Source: Desulfofundulus thermobenzoicus (GTDB taxonomy: Bacteria > Bacillota > Desulfotomaculia > Desulfotomaculales > Desulfovirgulaceae). Taken from it: DNA of 64,000 nt. Shown here piece by piece: positions 20,769 to 29,895 of the stretch; within the stretch, counting starts at the first letter, position 1; every line of letters begins with the position of its first letter. The notes below the pieces were generated by a model. The model was not told the origin of the DNA and ran no database searches. It saw only the letters and a list, made by a program, of their open reading frames with translations. The DNA lies in contig NZ_WHYR01000015.1 of the NCBI RefSeq assembly GCF_009428905.1, forward strand, positions 1-64,000. The letters run 5' to 3'. The position numbers and the translations under genes were made by a program.

Positions 20769-21704
20769 ATGAACCTGACCATGGACCAGTTGCAAGGTCG
20801 TCTGGAAGAAAACGGCTATATTTGCGAAGAGGAACTGGTGGTCACTCTGTACCTGGCTCTAAAATTAGGCCGCCCCCTGCTGGTGGAGGGGGCTCCCGGA
20901 GTGGGCAAAACGGAGGTGGCCAAATCCCTGGCCCGGGCTCTCAACACGGAATTGATCCGCCTGCAGTGCTATGAGGGCCTGGATGAAACCAGGGCGCTGT
21001 ATGAATGGAACTACCAGCGACAGTTGTTGAAAATTCAAATTGCCCGGGGCAGTTGTGACGACGCCGCCCTGGAGAAGGACCTTTTCGACCTGGAATATCT
21101 TTTAGAAAGGCCCCTGTTAAAGGCCATCAGGGCCCACCGGCAGGTTGTCCTGCTGATTGACGAAGTGGATAAAACCGATCCGGAGTTCGAGGCCTTTTTA
21201 TTTGAGCTGCTTTCGGACTTCCAGGTTTCCATACCTGAAGTGGGCACCTTGCAGGCCAGGCATATCCCCGCCGTGGTTCTGACCAGCAACGGCGAACGGG
21301 AGCTGTCCGACGGCTTAAAGCGCCGCTGCGTTTACCTCTATATCGATTATCCCTCCGTAGAAAAGGAAATGCGCATCCTGCAGGTGAAGGTGCCGGAAGC
21401 CAAAGAAGAGCTGGCCCGTCAGGTGGTCCGGGCGGTGCACTATATCCGCACCCACCTGGATTTGCAGAAAAAACCATCCATCGCCGAAACCCTGGATTGG
21501 GCCCGGGCACTGGTGGCCCTGCATACCGACGTCCTGACGCCCGAAGCCGTGGGACTAACCTTGAACCTGTTGCTGAAAAACCGGGAGGACCAGGCGGTTT
21601 TAAAACAGCAGGTGGGGCTGGCCGGCCTGGTCAGCCAAATAGCCGGAGGGGAAGGCGACCTCCCGCGGACGGCGTGCCAGTGCGCCCATTGCCACCATGG
21701 TTGA
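20769..21704 (+). CDS. MoxR-type AAA+ ATPase (CoxD-like)
   Basis: A 311-residue AAA+ ATPase with Walker A GAPGVGKTEVAKSL at about residue 41 and Walker B VVLLIDEVDKTD at about residue 124, followed by the MoxR-type sensor TSNGERELSDGLKRRC. MoxR proteins work with von Willebrand factor A partners to load cofactors or mature enzymes. The gene 160 bases downstream encodes such a partner, so this pair resembles CoxD-CoxE of carbon monoxide dehydrogenase maturation. No structural cox genes are nearby, so the client is unknown. The ATG follows AAAGGAA by eight bases. Confidence 0.88.
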   Translation: MNLTMDQLQGRLEENGYICEEELVVTLYLALKLGRPLLVEGAPGVGKTEVAKSLARALNTELIRLQCYEGLDETRALYEWNYQRQLLKIQIARGSCDDAALEKDLFDLEYLLERPLLKAIRAHRQVVLLIDEVDKTDPEFEAFLFELLSDFQVSIPEVGTLQARHIPAVVLTSNGERELSDGLKRRCVYLYIDYPSVEKEMRILQVKVPEAKEELARQVVRAVHYIRTHLDLQKKPSIAETLDWARALVALHTDVLTPEAVGLTLNLLLKNREDQAVLKQQVGLAGLVSQIAGGEGDLPRTACQCAHCHHG

Positions 21705-21710
21705 TACCCG

Positions 21711-21825
21711 GGGCACGGCCCGGCACTCACCAGAATATTTTTTACTCCTGGTGCCGCAGGTTTGATTGATACCCATCTGTTCTATAAACCCGGTATGCCG
21801 GTGAGTGCCGGGTCCAAAGCGAACG
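21711..21825 (+). repeat. Structured repeat element, copy B
   Basis: GCCCGGCACTCACC (21718-21731) pairs perfectly with GGTGAGTGCCGGG (21800-21812), enclosing TTTACTCCTGGTGCC and the core GCAGGTTT (21756-21763), then GATTGATA. The right arm runs into GTCCAAAG. It starts seven bases after the MoxR stop and ends about 40 bases before the VWA gene. Arms, core, distances and tail match copy A at 10711-10830, while the loop sequences differ, as expected for a conserved structure rather than a recent DNA duplication. Confidence 0.8.
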
Positions 21826-21864
21826 GCGCTATACTTATCCCCCCAAAAAAGTGAGGTGGCCGGG

Positions 21865-23280
21865 ATGCCCGTTGATCCCGTCACCCGGGCGGTACTCCAC
21901 ATGGAAGGGGAGGGCAGCAATTCCCTGCCCCGCAGTCTGGTGCGCTTCATCCACATCCTGCGCCATCTGGGTATGCGGATAAGCACGGCCGAAACCCTGG
22001 ATGCCTGTCAGGCACTGCTTGAGGTTGACCTGCTGGACAGGGAACAGGTCCGGGCCGCCCTGGGTGCCCTGCTGGTGAAAAGCCGCGCCGAGCGGCAGAT
22101 ATTTACCATGGCCTTCGACCGTTTCTTTGTCCCGCCGGAAGAAAAAGATCGCCGGCGCCGGGAAAGGCGGCAGCTTCTGGACCGGGAGGAAGCCCGCCTG
22201 GAAGACGCCCGAAAAGAGCTGCAGGACGCCCTGGCACCATGGGGCACGGAAATAAACTTTACCGGGGAGGAAGTGCATACCTTTGCCGGCATGCCCCGGA
22301 AAGAACGGGAGCGCCTGCTGGAGCTGGTCCGGCAGATGCGGGGCAATCCGGTGAACAACCCGGGTGCGATGATTGGCCGCATCATGCAGTCGGCGCTCAA
22401 CTACTGGCGCTACTACCTGCTGAAAACCCGGGGGGAAGAGGGGCGACGGGAGCTGGAAGCCGAGCTGACCGGTGAGGAAGACATGGATGACGTAATTGAC
22501 GGCGTGGCCGCCGATTTTTACCGGCACCCGGAAGACCGTCTCCTCTACCAGGACATGCAGCAGATTGCCGATGAAAACCTGGAGAGGGCCACCCGCATTA
22601 TCCAGCACCTGTCCGACCAGCTGGCTCACCGCCTCTCCCGCCGCTACCGTCAGAGCCGGAAAAGACAGGTGGTGGATATCCGCCGCACCATTCGTCGCAA
22701 CATCCCCTGCGGGGGCACACCATTAAAACTATCTTACCGCTCCCGGCGCACCCACCGCCCGCGACTGGTGCTTGTCTGCGATGTCTCCGCCTCCATGGCC
22801 CGCTATGCCCGCTTTGTGCTGCAATTTATCTACGGCCTTTCCAGCGCGGTTCAGGATATCGAAAGCTTCGTGTTTTCCGAGGATCTGGAGCGGGTAACTC
22901 CCGGTTTTCGCCAGGGGCGGGGTTTTGTGCAGACCATGACCGATATGATCAACGCCAGCCGGCAGTGGGGCCGGACCACCAACCTGGGACGGGCGCTGTC
23001 CAGTTTGCGGCACAACCACCGGTCTTTGCTTACCGGTGATACCATTTTCATCATTGTCAGTGATACAAAAACCATTGCTCCCCGGGAAGCAGCCAGGGAA
23101 CTGGAAGCCATACGCCGGCAGGTCAAAGATATCCTCTGGCTGAACACCGTACCCCGCCGGGAATGGGGTACCCTGCCCGGAGTAGCGGCTTTCGCCCCCC
23201 TGGCACAAATGTTCGAATGTCACACCCTTGCCCACCTGGAAGAGATATTTTGCCGTCAAATGCTCAAACACTCCCGGTAA
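21865..23280 (+). CDS. von Willebrand factor A domain protein, CoxE-like
   Basis: A 471-residue protein. The first third matches the CoxE family (VRFIHILRHLGMRISTAETL); a long charged helical region follows (residues about 95-140). The C-terminal VWA domain has the metal-ion-dependent adhesion site DVSAS (LVCDVSASMARYARF), TTNLGRAL and the SDTKT loop. It is the usual partner of the MoxR ATPase encoded upstream. GAGGTGG lies seven bases before the ATG at 21865; a longer frame beginning at 21805 would start inside repeat copy B and is unlikely. The client enzyme is unknown. Confidence 0.88.
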   Translation: MPVDPVTRAVLHMEGEGSNSLPRSLVRFIHILRHLGMRISTAETLDACQALLEVDLLDREQVRAALGALLVKSRAERQIFTMAFDRFFVPPEEKDRRRRERRQLLDREEARLEDARKELQDALAPWGTEINFTGEEVHTFAGMPRKERERLLELVRQMRGNPVNNPGAMIGRIMQSALNYWRYYLLKTRGEEGRRELEAELTGEEDMDDVIDGVAADFYRHPEDRLLYQDMQQIADENLERATRIIQHLSDQLAHRLSRRYRQSRKRQVVDIRRTIRRNIPCGGTPLKLSYRSRRTHRPRLVLVCDVSASMARYARFVLQFIYGLSSAVQDIESFVFSEDLERVTPGFRQGRGFVQTMTDMINASRQWGRTTNLGRALSSLRHNHRSLLTGDTIFIIVSDTKTIAPREAARELEAIRRQVKDILWLNTVPRREWGTLPGVAAFAPLAQMFECHTLAHLEEIFCRQMLKHSR

Positions 23281-23364
23281 GGCAGGATTTTGACCGGTTA
23301 TCGTTGAATAGAATGAACTAAAAGCGGGTGACGGACAAAATTATCAAGAAGGGGGGTGTAAACA

Positions 23365-25101
23365 TTGGCCCTGAACAAGTATCTGGTGGAAAACGCCGGT
23401 CTTTTGAGCGATTACCTGGACATTTTCAATTCCGTGCACAACATAGTCATTGCAGTGGATCACCAGGGACGCGTTATCGTTTTCAACCCCACGGCGGAAA
23501 GGGTTTTCAACTGCCGGGCGGAAAGGGCCATGGGCCGCCTGATCAGCGAAGTTATTCCGGGGACGGGCCTGTTAAAAGTACTGAAAACAGGGAAACCGCA
23601 CATCGGACGCAAGTTTGTCCGGGGTAATACCCTCTATGTGGTCAACCGCACCCCCATTATCCGGAACAATGCCATTGTGGGAGCCATCGGTGTAGCCCAG
23701 GAAATTAGCGAACTGCAATATCTGGCAGCCGAGCTGGAAGAAGCCAGGGAAGTGAACGGTATTCTGGAAAGCATTTTCAACAGCAGCCGGGACGGATACA
23801 TTGCCATCAACAACCGGGGAGAAATAATCATGCTCAATCAGACCATGGCCGACTTCCTGGAAACCACCCCGGACGACGCCATAGGGCGGCAAATTACGGA
23901 AGTGGTACCGGTCACTGAGCCGGACCTGATCCCCCGCACCGGCAAACTGCAGCAAGGAAAAGTGATACGGCTCCGGGGCAGGGAAACGCTGGTCATCCAT
24001 TACCCCATACACAAACGGGGACAGGTTGTGGGTGCGGTAAGCAAGATAATATTTCAGGACATGGAACAGCTGGTGGCTCCGGCCGGGCAATGGCATTCCC
24101 TGCGACACAACCCGGACCGGGCGGAACAGGAACGCTCTTCAGGCGCCCGTTACACCCTGGACAACCTGATCGGCACCAGCCCGGCCATGGTTCAGTTAAA
24201 GGAAACCATTCGCCGGGTGGCTCAAGGACCTTCCACGGTGCTGCTCCATGGGGAAAGCGGCACGGGCAAGGAACTGGTGGCCCATGCCCTGCATACGTCA
24301 TCCCCCCGCCGCCGGGGGCCCTTTGTCAAGGTAAACTGCGCGGCCGTTCCGGAAAACCTTTTGGAATCCGAGCTTTTTGGTTACCAGGAAGGAGCCTTTA
24401 CCGGCGCCCGCAAGGGCGGACAAATGGGTAAGTTTGAACAAGCCCACGGAGGAACCATTTTTCTGGATGAAATTGGAGACATGCCGCTGCCCATGCAGGC
24501 CAAGCTCCTGCGGGTACTCCAGGAAAAGGAAATCGAGAGACTGGGGGACAGCCGGCCGCGGCCCCTGGATGTGCGCGTGGTGGCGGCCACCAACCGGGAG
24601 CTGGAAGAGCTGATCCGCCAGGGACGTTTCCGGGAGGATCTTTACTACCGGCTAAACGTTGTTTCCCTCTATCTACCACCCCTGCGAGAACGGCGGGGGG
24701 ACCTCTGGGATCTGGTACGACACTTCATTCACAAATTCAACGCCGGGTTTGGCCTGAAAGTTCGTGATCTGTCTGCCGCTGCATGGAAAATAATGCAAAG
24801 TTATCACTGGCCCGGCAACGTCCGCGAACTGGAAAATGTGATTGAACGTGCTTTTAACCTGGTGGAGGATGACATTATTGAAACAAAACATTTACCCCCT
24901 TATTTACAAAAACTGGACCAGAAGGCGCTGAAAAACTGCCAGCAGCGCACTTTACCCGTACTGCTGGAAGAGGTGGAAAAGGAAGCCCTGATGGAAGCCC
25001 TGGCCGCAGCCGGGGGTAATAAAATGCAGGCGGCCAGGACCCTGGGCATTTCCCGGGCCTGGTTGTATAAAAAGATGAAACAGTACGGCATACAACTCTA
25101 G
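23365..25101 (+). CDS. Sigma-54-dependent activator with two PAS domains
   Basis: A 578-residue enhancer-binding protein. Residues about 15-125 and 130-245 are two PAS domains. The AAA+ core has Walker A GESGTGKE, the sigma-54 contact loop GAFTGA (EGAFTGARKGG), Walker B GGTIFLDEIGD and the arginine-finger region. A Fis-type helix-turn-helix ends the protein (NKMQAARTLGISRAWLYKK). The TTG at 23365 is preceded by AAGGGGGGTG. It has no receiver domain, so the PAS domains probably sense a small molecule or redox state. Its target promoters are not apparent nearby. Confidence 0.93.
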   Translation: MALNKYLVENAGLLSDYLDIFNSVHNIVIAVDHQGRVIVFNPTAERVFNCRAERAMGRLISEVIPGTGLLKVLKTGKPHIGRKFVRGNTLYVVNRTPIIRNNAIVGAIGVAQEISELQYLAAELEEAREVNGILESIFNSSRDGYIAINNRGEIIMLNQTMADFLETTPDDAIGRQITEVVPVTEPDLIPRTGKLQQGKVIRLRGRETLVIHYPIHKRGQVVGAVSKIIFQDMEQLVAPAGQWHSLRHNPDRAEQERSSGARYTLDNLIGTSPAMVQLKETIRRVAQGPSTVLLHGESGTGKELVAHALHTSSPRRRGPFVKVNCAAVPENLLESELFGYQEGAFTGARKGGQMGKFEQAHGGTIFLDEIGDMPLPMQAKLLRVLQEKEIERLGDSRPRPLDVRVVAATNRELEELIRQGRFREDLYYRLNVVSLYLPPLRERRGDLWDLVRHFIHKFNAGFGLKVRDLSAAAWKIMQSYHWPGNVRELENVIERAFNLVEDDIIETKHLPPYLQKLDQKALKNCQQRTLPVLLEEVEKEALMEALAAAGGNKMQAARTLGISRAWLYKKMKQYGIQL

Positions 25102-25248
25102 ACCGACCGCCTGTTCCCGGGGTCCACCCGGACCTTAACGGAACTCCCATCCATCATTTTACCAGGGCGTATCCCTCCAACGGGTGCGCCCTTATGGCTG
25201 TTTTACGGGGCTGTCTCTTTGGAAACGGTAACCCTTATCAAACAATTA

Positions 25249-25311
25249 ATTTATTATATAATAAATGGTTTTTGAATTAATCTTGACAGCGGTAAAAAAA
25301 TATTTTACAAT
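25249..25311 (+). promoter_or_regulatory. Promoter with upstream 18-base palindrome for the PerR-type gene
   Basis: TTGACA at 25283-25288 and TACAAT at 25306-25311 are separated by exactly 17 bases. Immediately upstream, 25249-25266 is an 18-base perfect AT palindrome with arms ATTTATTAT and ATAATAAAT. Its AT-rich inverted form resembles Fur/PerR-type operators, so autoregulation is plausible. Confidence 0.75.
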
Positions 25312-25350
25312 GAAATAGATACTTGTTATTATTACGGGAAGTGAAAGGTA

Positions 25351-25803
25351 ATGAGCAAAAACTGCCGGATGACCAGGCAAAAAAAATTAATCCTGGAAAT
25401 TCTGCGCCAGACCAATACCCATCCCACTGCAGACTGGATTTATGAACAGGCGCGCAAGCAAATTCCGGATATCAGCCTGGGCACCATATATCGCAACCTG
25501 GGCAACCTCAAACAGACGGGGGAAATCATGGAGCTCAACTATGGCAGCACGTTCAGCCGTTTCGATGGTAATCCCCGCAACCACTATCATTTTGTTTGTG
25601 ATATCTGCGGCCGCATTTTCGATCTGGAGTTACCACTGCTGGATCACCTGGAAGAAGAGGTGTCCCGGTTGACGGGCATGGAGATAAACCGGCACCGTCT
25701 GGAGTTTTACGGCCAATGCCGGGACTGCCGGCACCAGAAGGAGGAAGCGGTGGAACGCAATCAGCCCCGGAATTCCCGGGTGAGCGGTAAACCGTCCTTT
25801 TAA
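25351..25803 (+). CDS. Fur family regulator, PerR type
   Basis: A 150-residue winged-helix repressor. The N-terminal half holds the recognition helix (ISLGTIYRNLGNLKQTGEI). The dimerisation half has a structural zinc site with C83/C86 and C123/C126, and the regulatory metal ligands appear as NHYHFVCDIC and LPLLDHLEEE. The FYGQCRDC ending and NHYH motif are closer to PerR than to Fur or Zur. PerR senses peroxide through metal-catalysed histidine oxidation. A consensus promoter and an 18-base palindrome lie upstream. The last 20 residues are an extension without family features. Confidence 0.87.
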   Translation: MSKNCRMTRQKKLILEILRQTNTHPTADWIYEQARKQIPDISLGTIYRNLGNLKQTGEIMELNYGSTFSRFDGNPRNHYHFVCDICGRIFDLELPLLDHLEEEVSRLTGMEINRHRLEFYGQCRDCRHQKEEAVERNQPRNSRVSGKPSF

Positions 25804-25891
25804 TGATGTTTCAGCGGAACTTTTCATAGGCCAGCTACTTGTTATCAACACTCTTTTACAGGGCCTGTTGGGTGGCCGGCTATTATAATCA

Positions 25892-25934
25892 GTTAAAGAA
25901 AGGGTGGCATCCCGGGGCCGCCCTTTAACTTTTT
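25892..25934 (+). terminator. Intrinsic terminator after the PerR-type gene
   Basis: GTTAAA (25892-25897) with TTTAAC (25924-25929) and AGGGTGGC (25901-25908) with GCCGCCCT (25917-25924) form a two-part stem followed by TTTTT. The AGGGTGGC portion superficially resembles a T-box antiterminator, but the space upstream is too short for one. Confidence 0.7.
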
Positions 25935-26047
25935 ACGGCCTGCCGGAGCAACGGCAGGAATTTTTCTTTCTTACACGAATGAGGAAAATAAATAAGGTCT
26001 GAATGGCATTTATTTCCCCATACCCCAATCATCAGGAGTGTCTGTCC

Positions 26048-29000
26048 ATGTTTGTTCACCTGCATGTTCATACGGAATACAGCCTTTTGGACGGAGCCGC
26101 CCGCATCAAGGAGGCGGTGGCTCAGGCAAAGGCCCTGGGCCAACCCGCCCTGGCCATTACCGACCACGGAGCCATGTTCGGCGTGGTGGACTTTTACAAG
26201 GCCTGTAAAAAAGAGGGGATCAAGCCCATTCTGGGCTGTGAAGTTTATGTAGCCCCCCGCACCATGCATGACCGGACGCCAAAGGTGGACGACCACCTCT
26301 ACCACCTGGTCCTGCTGGCGGAAAACGAAAGGGGGTACCGCAACCTTTTACAACTGGTATCCCAGGCCTATACCGAAGGATTTTATTACAAACCCCGGGT
26401 GGACAGGGATTTGTTGTCCCGCCACAGCCAGGGATTGATCGCTTTAAGTGGATGCATAGCCGGTGAAGTGGCCGATCGCCTGCTGGCCGGTGAAAGGGAA
26501 AAGGCACAGGAAGCCGCTGCGGCTTACCGGGATATCTTCGGCCCGGAAAACTTTTTTCTGGAGCTGCAGGATCACGGCATGGCTGAACAACGCCGGGTAA
26601 ACCAGGAACTGATCCAGCTCCACCGCAAGCTACACATACCCCTGGTGGTAACCAACGATGTGCATTACCTGAAAAAGGAACATGCCGCCATGCAGGACGT
26701 TCTGCTCTGCATCCAGATGGGCAAGAGTGTGGACGATCCCTCCCGGATGAAATTCCAGTCCCAGGAACTTTATTTAAAAAGTGAAGGGGAGATGGCCGGG
26801 ATTTTTGGCGAATTAAAGGAGGCCATGGACAATACCGGCTTTATCGCCGAACGCTGCCAGGTGGATCTTTCCTTTGGCCGTCTTCACCTGCCCCATTACG
26901 AAGTGCCGCCCAACCACACGGCCGACAGCTACCTGGAAGAACTCTGCCGGGAGGGGGTGCGCAGGCGTTACGGCGAACCAGGCGAGGCAGTCCGGCAAAG
27001 GCTGGAGTATGAACTGAAAATCATCCGCCAGATGGGTTATTCCGCCTATTTTTTAATTGTATGGGATTTCATTCACTACGCCCGCCAGAACGGCATACCC
27101 GTGGGCCCCGGCCGGGGATCGGCCGCCGGCAGCCTGGTCTCTTACGTACTGGGGATAACCAACCTGGACCCCTTGAAATATGGCCTGCTCTTTGAACGTT
27201 TTCTCAACCCCGAACGGGTTTCCATGCCCGACGTGGATGTGGACCTGTGTTTCGAGCGGCGGGGGGAAGTGATCAACTACGTCACCCGGAAATACGGAGC
27301 CGACCACGTGGCACAGATTGCCACCTTTGGCACCATGGCCGCCCGGGCGGCCATCCGGGACGTGGGGCGGGCACTGAACATGTCCTACGGAGAAGTGGAC
27401 CGGGTGGCCAAGCTGGTTCCTGCCGAACTGCATATCACCATTGAAAAGGCGCTGCAGGATTCCAGTGAGCTGAGGGAACTATACCAGGGGGATCCCCGGA
27501 TAAAAAGGCTTATTGATACAGCCGCCCTGCTGGAAGGTATGCCCCGGCACGCCTCCACCCACGCCGCCGGGGTGGTCATCACCCGGGAACCCCTGACCCA
27601 CTACCTGCCCCTGTACAAGACCGCCGACAGCCCTTTAACCACCCAGTTCGCCAAGGATCAGGTGGAAGAACTGGGGCTTTTAAAGATGGATCTCCTGGGG
27701 CTGCGTACCCTGACGGTCATTGCCGATACATTGAAATTAATCCGTCAGAACGGCGGACCGGATATAAACATAGACGAGATTCCCCTGGACGATCCCCAAA
27801 CCTTTGCCCTTTTGTGCCGGGGGGAGGGCAGCGGTGTCTTTCAGCTGGAATCCAGCGGCATGCGGGCCATCTTGAAGGAATTGCGGCCGGAAGTCTTTGA
27901 GGACATTGTGGCCCTGGTGGCCCTTTACCGCCCCGGTCCCCTGGGCAGCGGCATGGTGGATGACTTCATTAAAAACAAGCATGGCGAAAAAAAGGTAACC
28001 TACCTGCATCCGAAGCTGGAACCCATTTTAAAAGACACCTACGGCGTAATCCTCTACCAGGAGCAGGTGATGCGCATTGCCAGCGATCTGGCCGGTTTTA
28101 CCCTGGGCGAAGCGGATCTTTTGCGGCGGGCCATGGGCAAAAAGAAACCGGAGATCATCGCCGGCCTGCGCAACCAGTTCGTGGAAGGGGCGGTCAAAAA
28201 CGGCGTGGAGGCAGGCGTTGCCGGTCAAATCTTCGATCTGATGGAATATTTCGCCGGTTATGGTTTCAACAAAAGTCACTCCGCCGCCTACGCCCTGGTG
28301 GCCTACCAGACGGCCTACCTGAAGGCAAACTATCCCGCGGAGTACATGGCCGCCCTGCTGACCTCCGTGCGGGACAACACGGACAAGGTGGCTGCCTATG
28401 TGGAGGAGTGCCGGCGCATGGGTTTGTCGGTGTTACCCCCCGATGTCAACGAAAGCCGGGAAAGTTTTACCGTGGTGGACGGTAAAATCCGTTTCGGCCT
28501 GGCCGCCATAAAGAATGTGGGTCTGGGTGCAGTGGAAGCCATCATCCGGTCCCGGGAAAAAAACGGCCCCTTTACTTCCTTTACCGATTTCTGCCGACGG
28601 CTGGATGCCCGGGTAATCAACCGGCGGGTGCTGGAGAATTTAATTAAAAGCGGCGCCCTGGATTCCCTGGGGCACCACCGGGCGCAGCTCATGGCGGCCA
28701 TAGATTCCGGTCTGGCCCTGGCCCAGCAGTCCCAGAGGGAAAGAAGCAACGGCCAGCTGTCCCTGCTGGATGTGTGGGGAGACACCATGAGCGAGGAACT
28801 GACCCTGACCATGCCCCGCGTAAAGAAATTTTCCCGGTCCGAGATGCTCTCCCTGGAGAAGGAAGCCCTGGGACTGTATATCAGCGGCCATCCCCTGGAA
28901 GATTATCGTCAGGTGCTCCAGGAAGAAACCAGCGTCGCGGTGGCCGAGCTATCCGACGGGGAACAGGAGGGACCGGTAACCGTGGGCGGCATGCTCACCG

Positions 29001-29449
29001 GCTTAAAACGCATCGTCACCCGCCGGGGTGAACCCATGGCTTTTGGCACCCTGGAGGATCTCACCGGTAACATCGAGGTGGTGTTCTTCCCCCGGGTTTA
29101 CCAGCAGTACGGCAAGTTCATCCAGCCCGACACCGTGCTTTTGATCCGGGGACATTTGAACAGGAATGATGAATCGATCAAGCTCATGGCCGAGGAAGTG
29201 GCTCCCTTAAACCGGAAAGCCGGGGGCAGTCTCTACCTGCAGTTCCGGGGAGCCACACCGGCCCTCCTCACCCGGGTACAGCAGGTGCTGCGCAGCCACC
29301 CGGGAAGCACGCCGGTTTACCTGTATTTCCCGGCGGAAAAGAAACTGGCCCGGACCTCCCGGGATTATTGGACTGATCTGTCTTCCGGCGTATTGCATCA
29401 ACTGAACCAGCTTTTGGGTCCGGAAAATGTGAAACTGAAAGAAAATTAG
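26048..29449 (+). CDS. dnaE: DNA polymerase III subunit alpha DnaE
   Basis: A 1133-residue C-family polymerase. The N-terminal PHP domain (FVHLHVHTEYSLLDG, then ITDHGAMFGV) keeps its metal-binding histidines. The palm has GPGRGSAAGSLVSY and the catalytic aspartates in PDVDVDL; GYGFNKSHSAAYALVAYQT is the fingers region; a helix-hairpin-helix and an OB domain (TVGGMLTGLKRIVTRRG) close the protein. In Gram-positive bacteria DnaE usually works alongside PolC, extending primers. The ATG at 26048 has AGGAG about nine bases upstream; the earlier in-frame start at 26003 has none. A plausible promoter pair for the next gene follows the stop. Confidence 0.97.
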   Translation: MFVHLHVHTEYSLLDGAARIKEAVAQAKALGQPALAITDHGAMFGVVDFYKACKKEGIKPILGCEVYVAPRTMHDRTPKVDDHLYHLVLLAENERGYRNLLQLVSQAYTEGFYYKPRVDRDLLSRHSQGLIALSGCIAGEVADRLLAGEREKAQEAAAAYRDIFGPENFFLELQDHGMAEQRRVNQELIQLHRKLHIPLVVTNDVHYLKKEHAAMQDVLLCIQMGKSVDDPSRMKFQSQELYLKSEGEMAGIFGELKEAMDNTGFIAERCQVDLSFGRLHLPHYEVPPNHTADSYLEELCREGVRRRYGEPGEAVRQRLEYELKIIRQMGYSAYFLIVWDFIHYARQNGIPVGPGRGSAAGSLVSYVLGITNLDPLKYGLLFERFLNPERVSMPDVDVDLCFERRGEVINYVTRKYGADHVAQIATFGTMAARAAIRDVGRALNMSYGEVDRVAKLVPAELHITIEKALQDSSELRELYQGDPRIKRLIDTAALLEGMPRHASTHAAGVVITREPLTHYLPLYKTADSPLTTQFAKDQVEELGLLKMDLLGLRTLTVIADTLKLIRQNGGPDINIDEIPLDDPQTFALLCRGEGSGVFQLESSGMRAILKELRPEVFEDIVALVALYRPGPLGSGMVDDFIKNKHGEKKVTYLHPKLEPILKDTYGVILYQEQVMRIASDLAGFTLGEADLLRRAMGKKKPEIIAGLRNQFVEGAVKNGVEAGVAGQIFDLMEYFAGYGFNKSHSAAYALVAYQTAYLKANYPAEYMAALLTSVRDNTDKVAAYVEECRRMGLSVLPPDVNESRESFTVVDGKIRFGLAAIKNVGLGAVEAIIRSREKNGPFTSFTDFCRRLDARVINRRVLENLIKSGALDSLGHHRAQLMAAIDSGLALAQQSQRERSNGQLSLLDVWGDTMSEELTLTMPRVKKFSRSEMLSLEKEALGLYISGHPLEDYRQVLQEETSVAVAELSDGEQEGPVTVGGMLTGLKRIVTRRGEPMAFGTLEDLTGNIEVVFFPRVYQQYGKFIQPDTVLLIRGHLNRNDESIKLMAEEVAPLNRKAGGSLYLQFRGATPALLTRVQQVLRSHPGSTPVYLYFPAEKKLARTSRDYWTDLSSGVLHQLNQLLGPENVKLKEN

Positions 29450-29466
29450 TTCTCCAGGCAGGAAAC

Positions 29467-29495
29467 TTGTCAAAAACGGGGGGGTATGCTATGAT
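29467..29495 (+). promoter_or_regulatory. Sigma-A-type promoter for mtrB
   Basis: TTGTCA at 29467-29472 and TATGAT at 29490-29495 are 17 bases apart, just behind the dnaE stop and about 80 bases before the mtrB start. Confidence 0.65.
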
Positions 29496-29574
29496 ACAAA
29501 AGGCAATATTTACTAAACGGATTTCCCCGTAGCCCTTGCCGGCCCGGTGAAGAAAAAAAGGGGGGATGGGAATA

Positions 29575-29805
29575 ATGAACGAAAAATGGGATATCTATGG
29601 TGATTACGTGACGGTAAAGGCCCTGGAGAACGGGGTAACCATTATCGGCCTGACCAGAGGCAAGGATACCCGCTTTCATCACTCGGAAAAGCTGGACAAG
29701 GGCGAAATTATGATCGCCCAGTTTACAGAACACACATCGGCCATCAAAATCCGCGGCAAAGTGGAATTGCTGACCAAACACGGTCGCATGCGTAATGATG
29801 ACTGA
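29575..29805 (+). CDS. mtrB: trp RNA-binding attenuation protein TRAP
   Basis: A 76-residue protein that closely follows Bacillus subtilis [22 protein letters not shown], then [20 protein letters not shown] and TSAIKIRGK. The RNA-binding KLDK lysine and the KIRGK lysine/arginine are present. TRAP forms an 11-subunit ring that, when loaded with tryptophan, binds spaced GAG/UAG triplets in trp leader RNA. The ATG at 29575 gives the family length; an ATG nine bases earlier lies in the G-rich ribosome site. No trp biosynthesis or transport gene and no anti-TRAP gene are in this window, so its targets lie elsewhere. Confidence 0.93.
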   Translation: MNEKWDIYGDYVTVKALENGVTIIGLTRGKDTRFHHSEKLDKGEIMIAQFTEHTSAIKIRGKVELLTKHGRMRNDD

Positions 29806-29895
29806 CGAATATTCCGGGAGATGCCCGGATAAAACTTTCCAACGGTAAAATTAAGGTCCTGTAAAGGCGGCAATCTGGTTAAGGGGGCTTACGGG

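Noticed and set aside
25892-25934. A T-box riboswitch in front of dnaE
   Set aside because: The AGGGTGGC segment only partly matches the T-box antiterminator, the upstream space is too short for a specifier domain, and dnaE is not a usual target; a plain terminator explains it.
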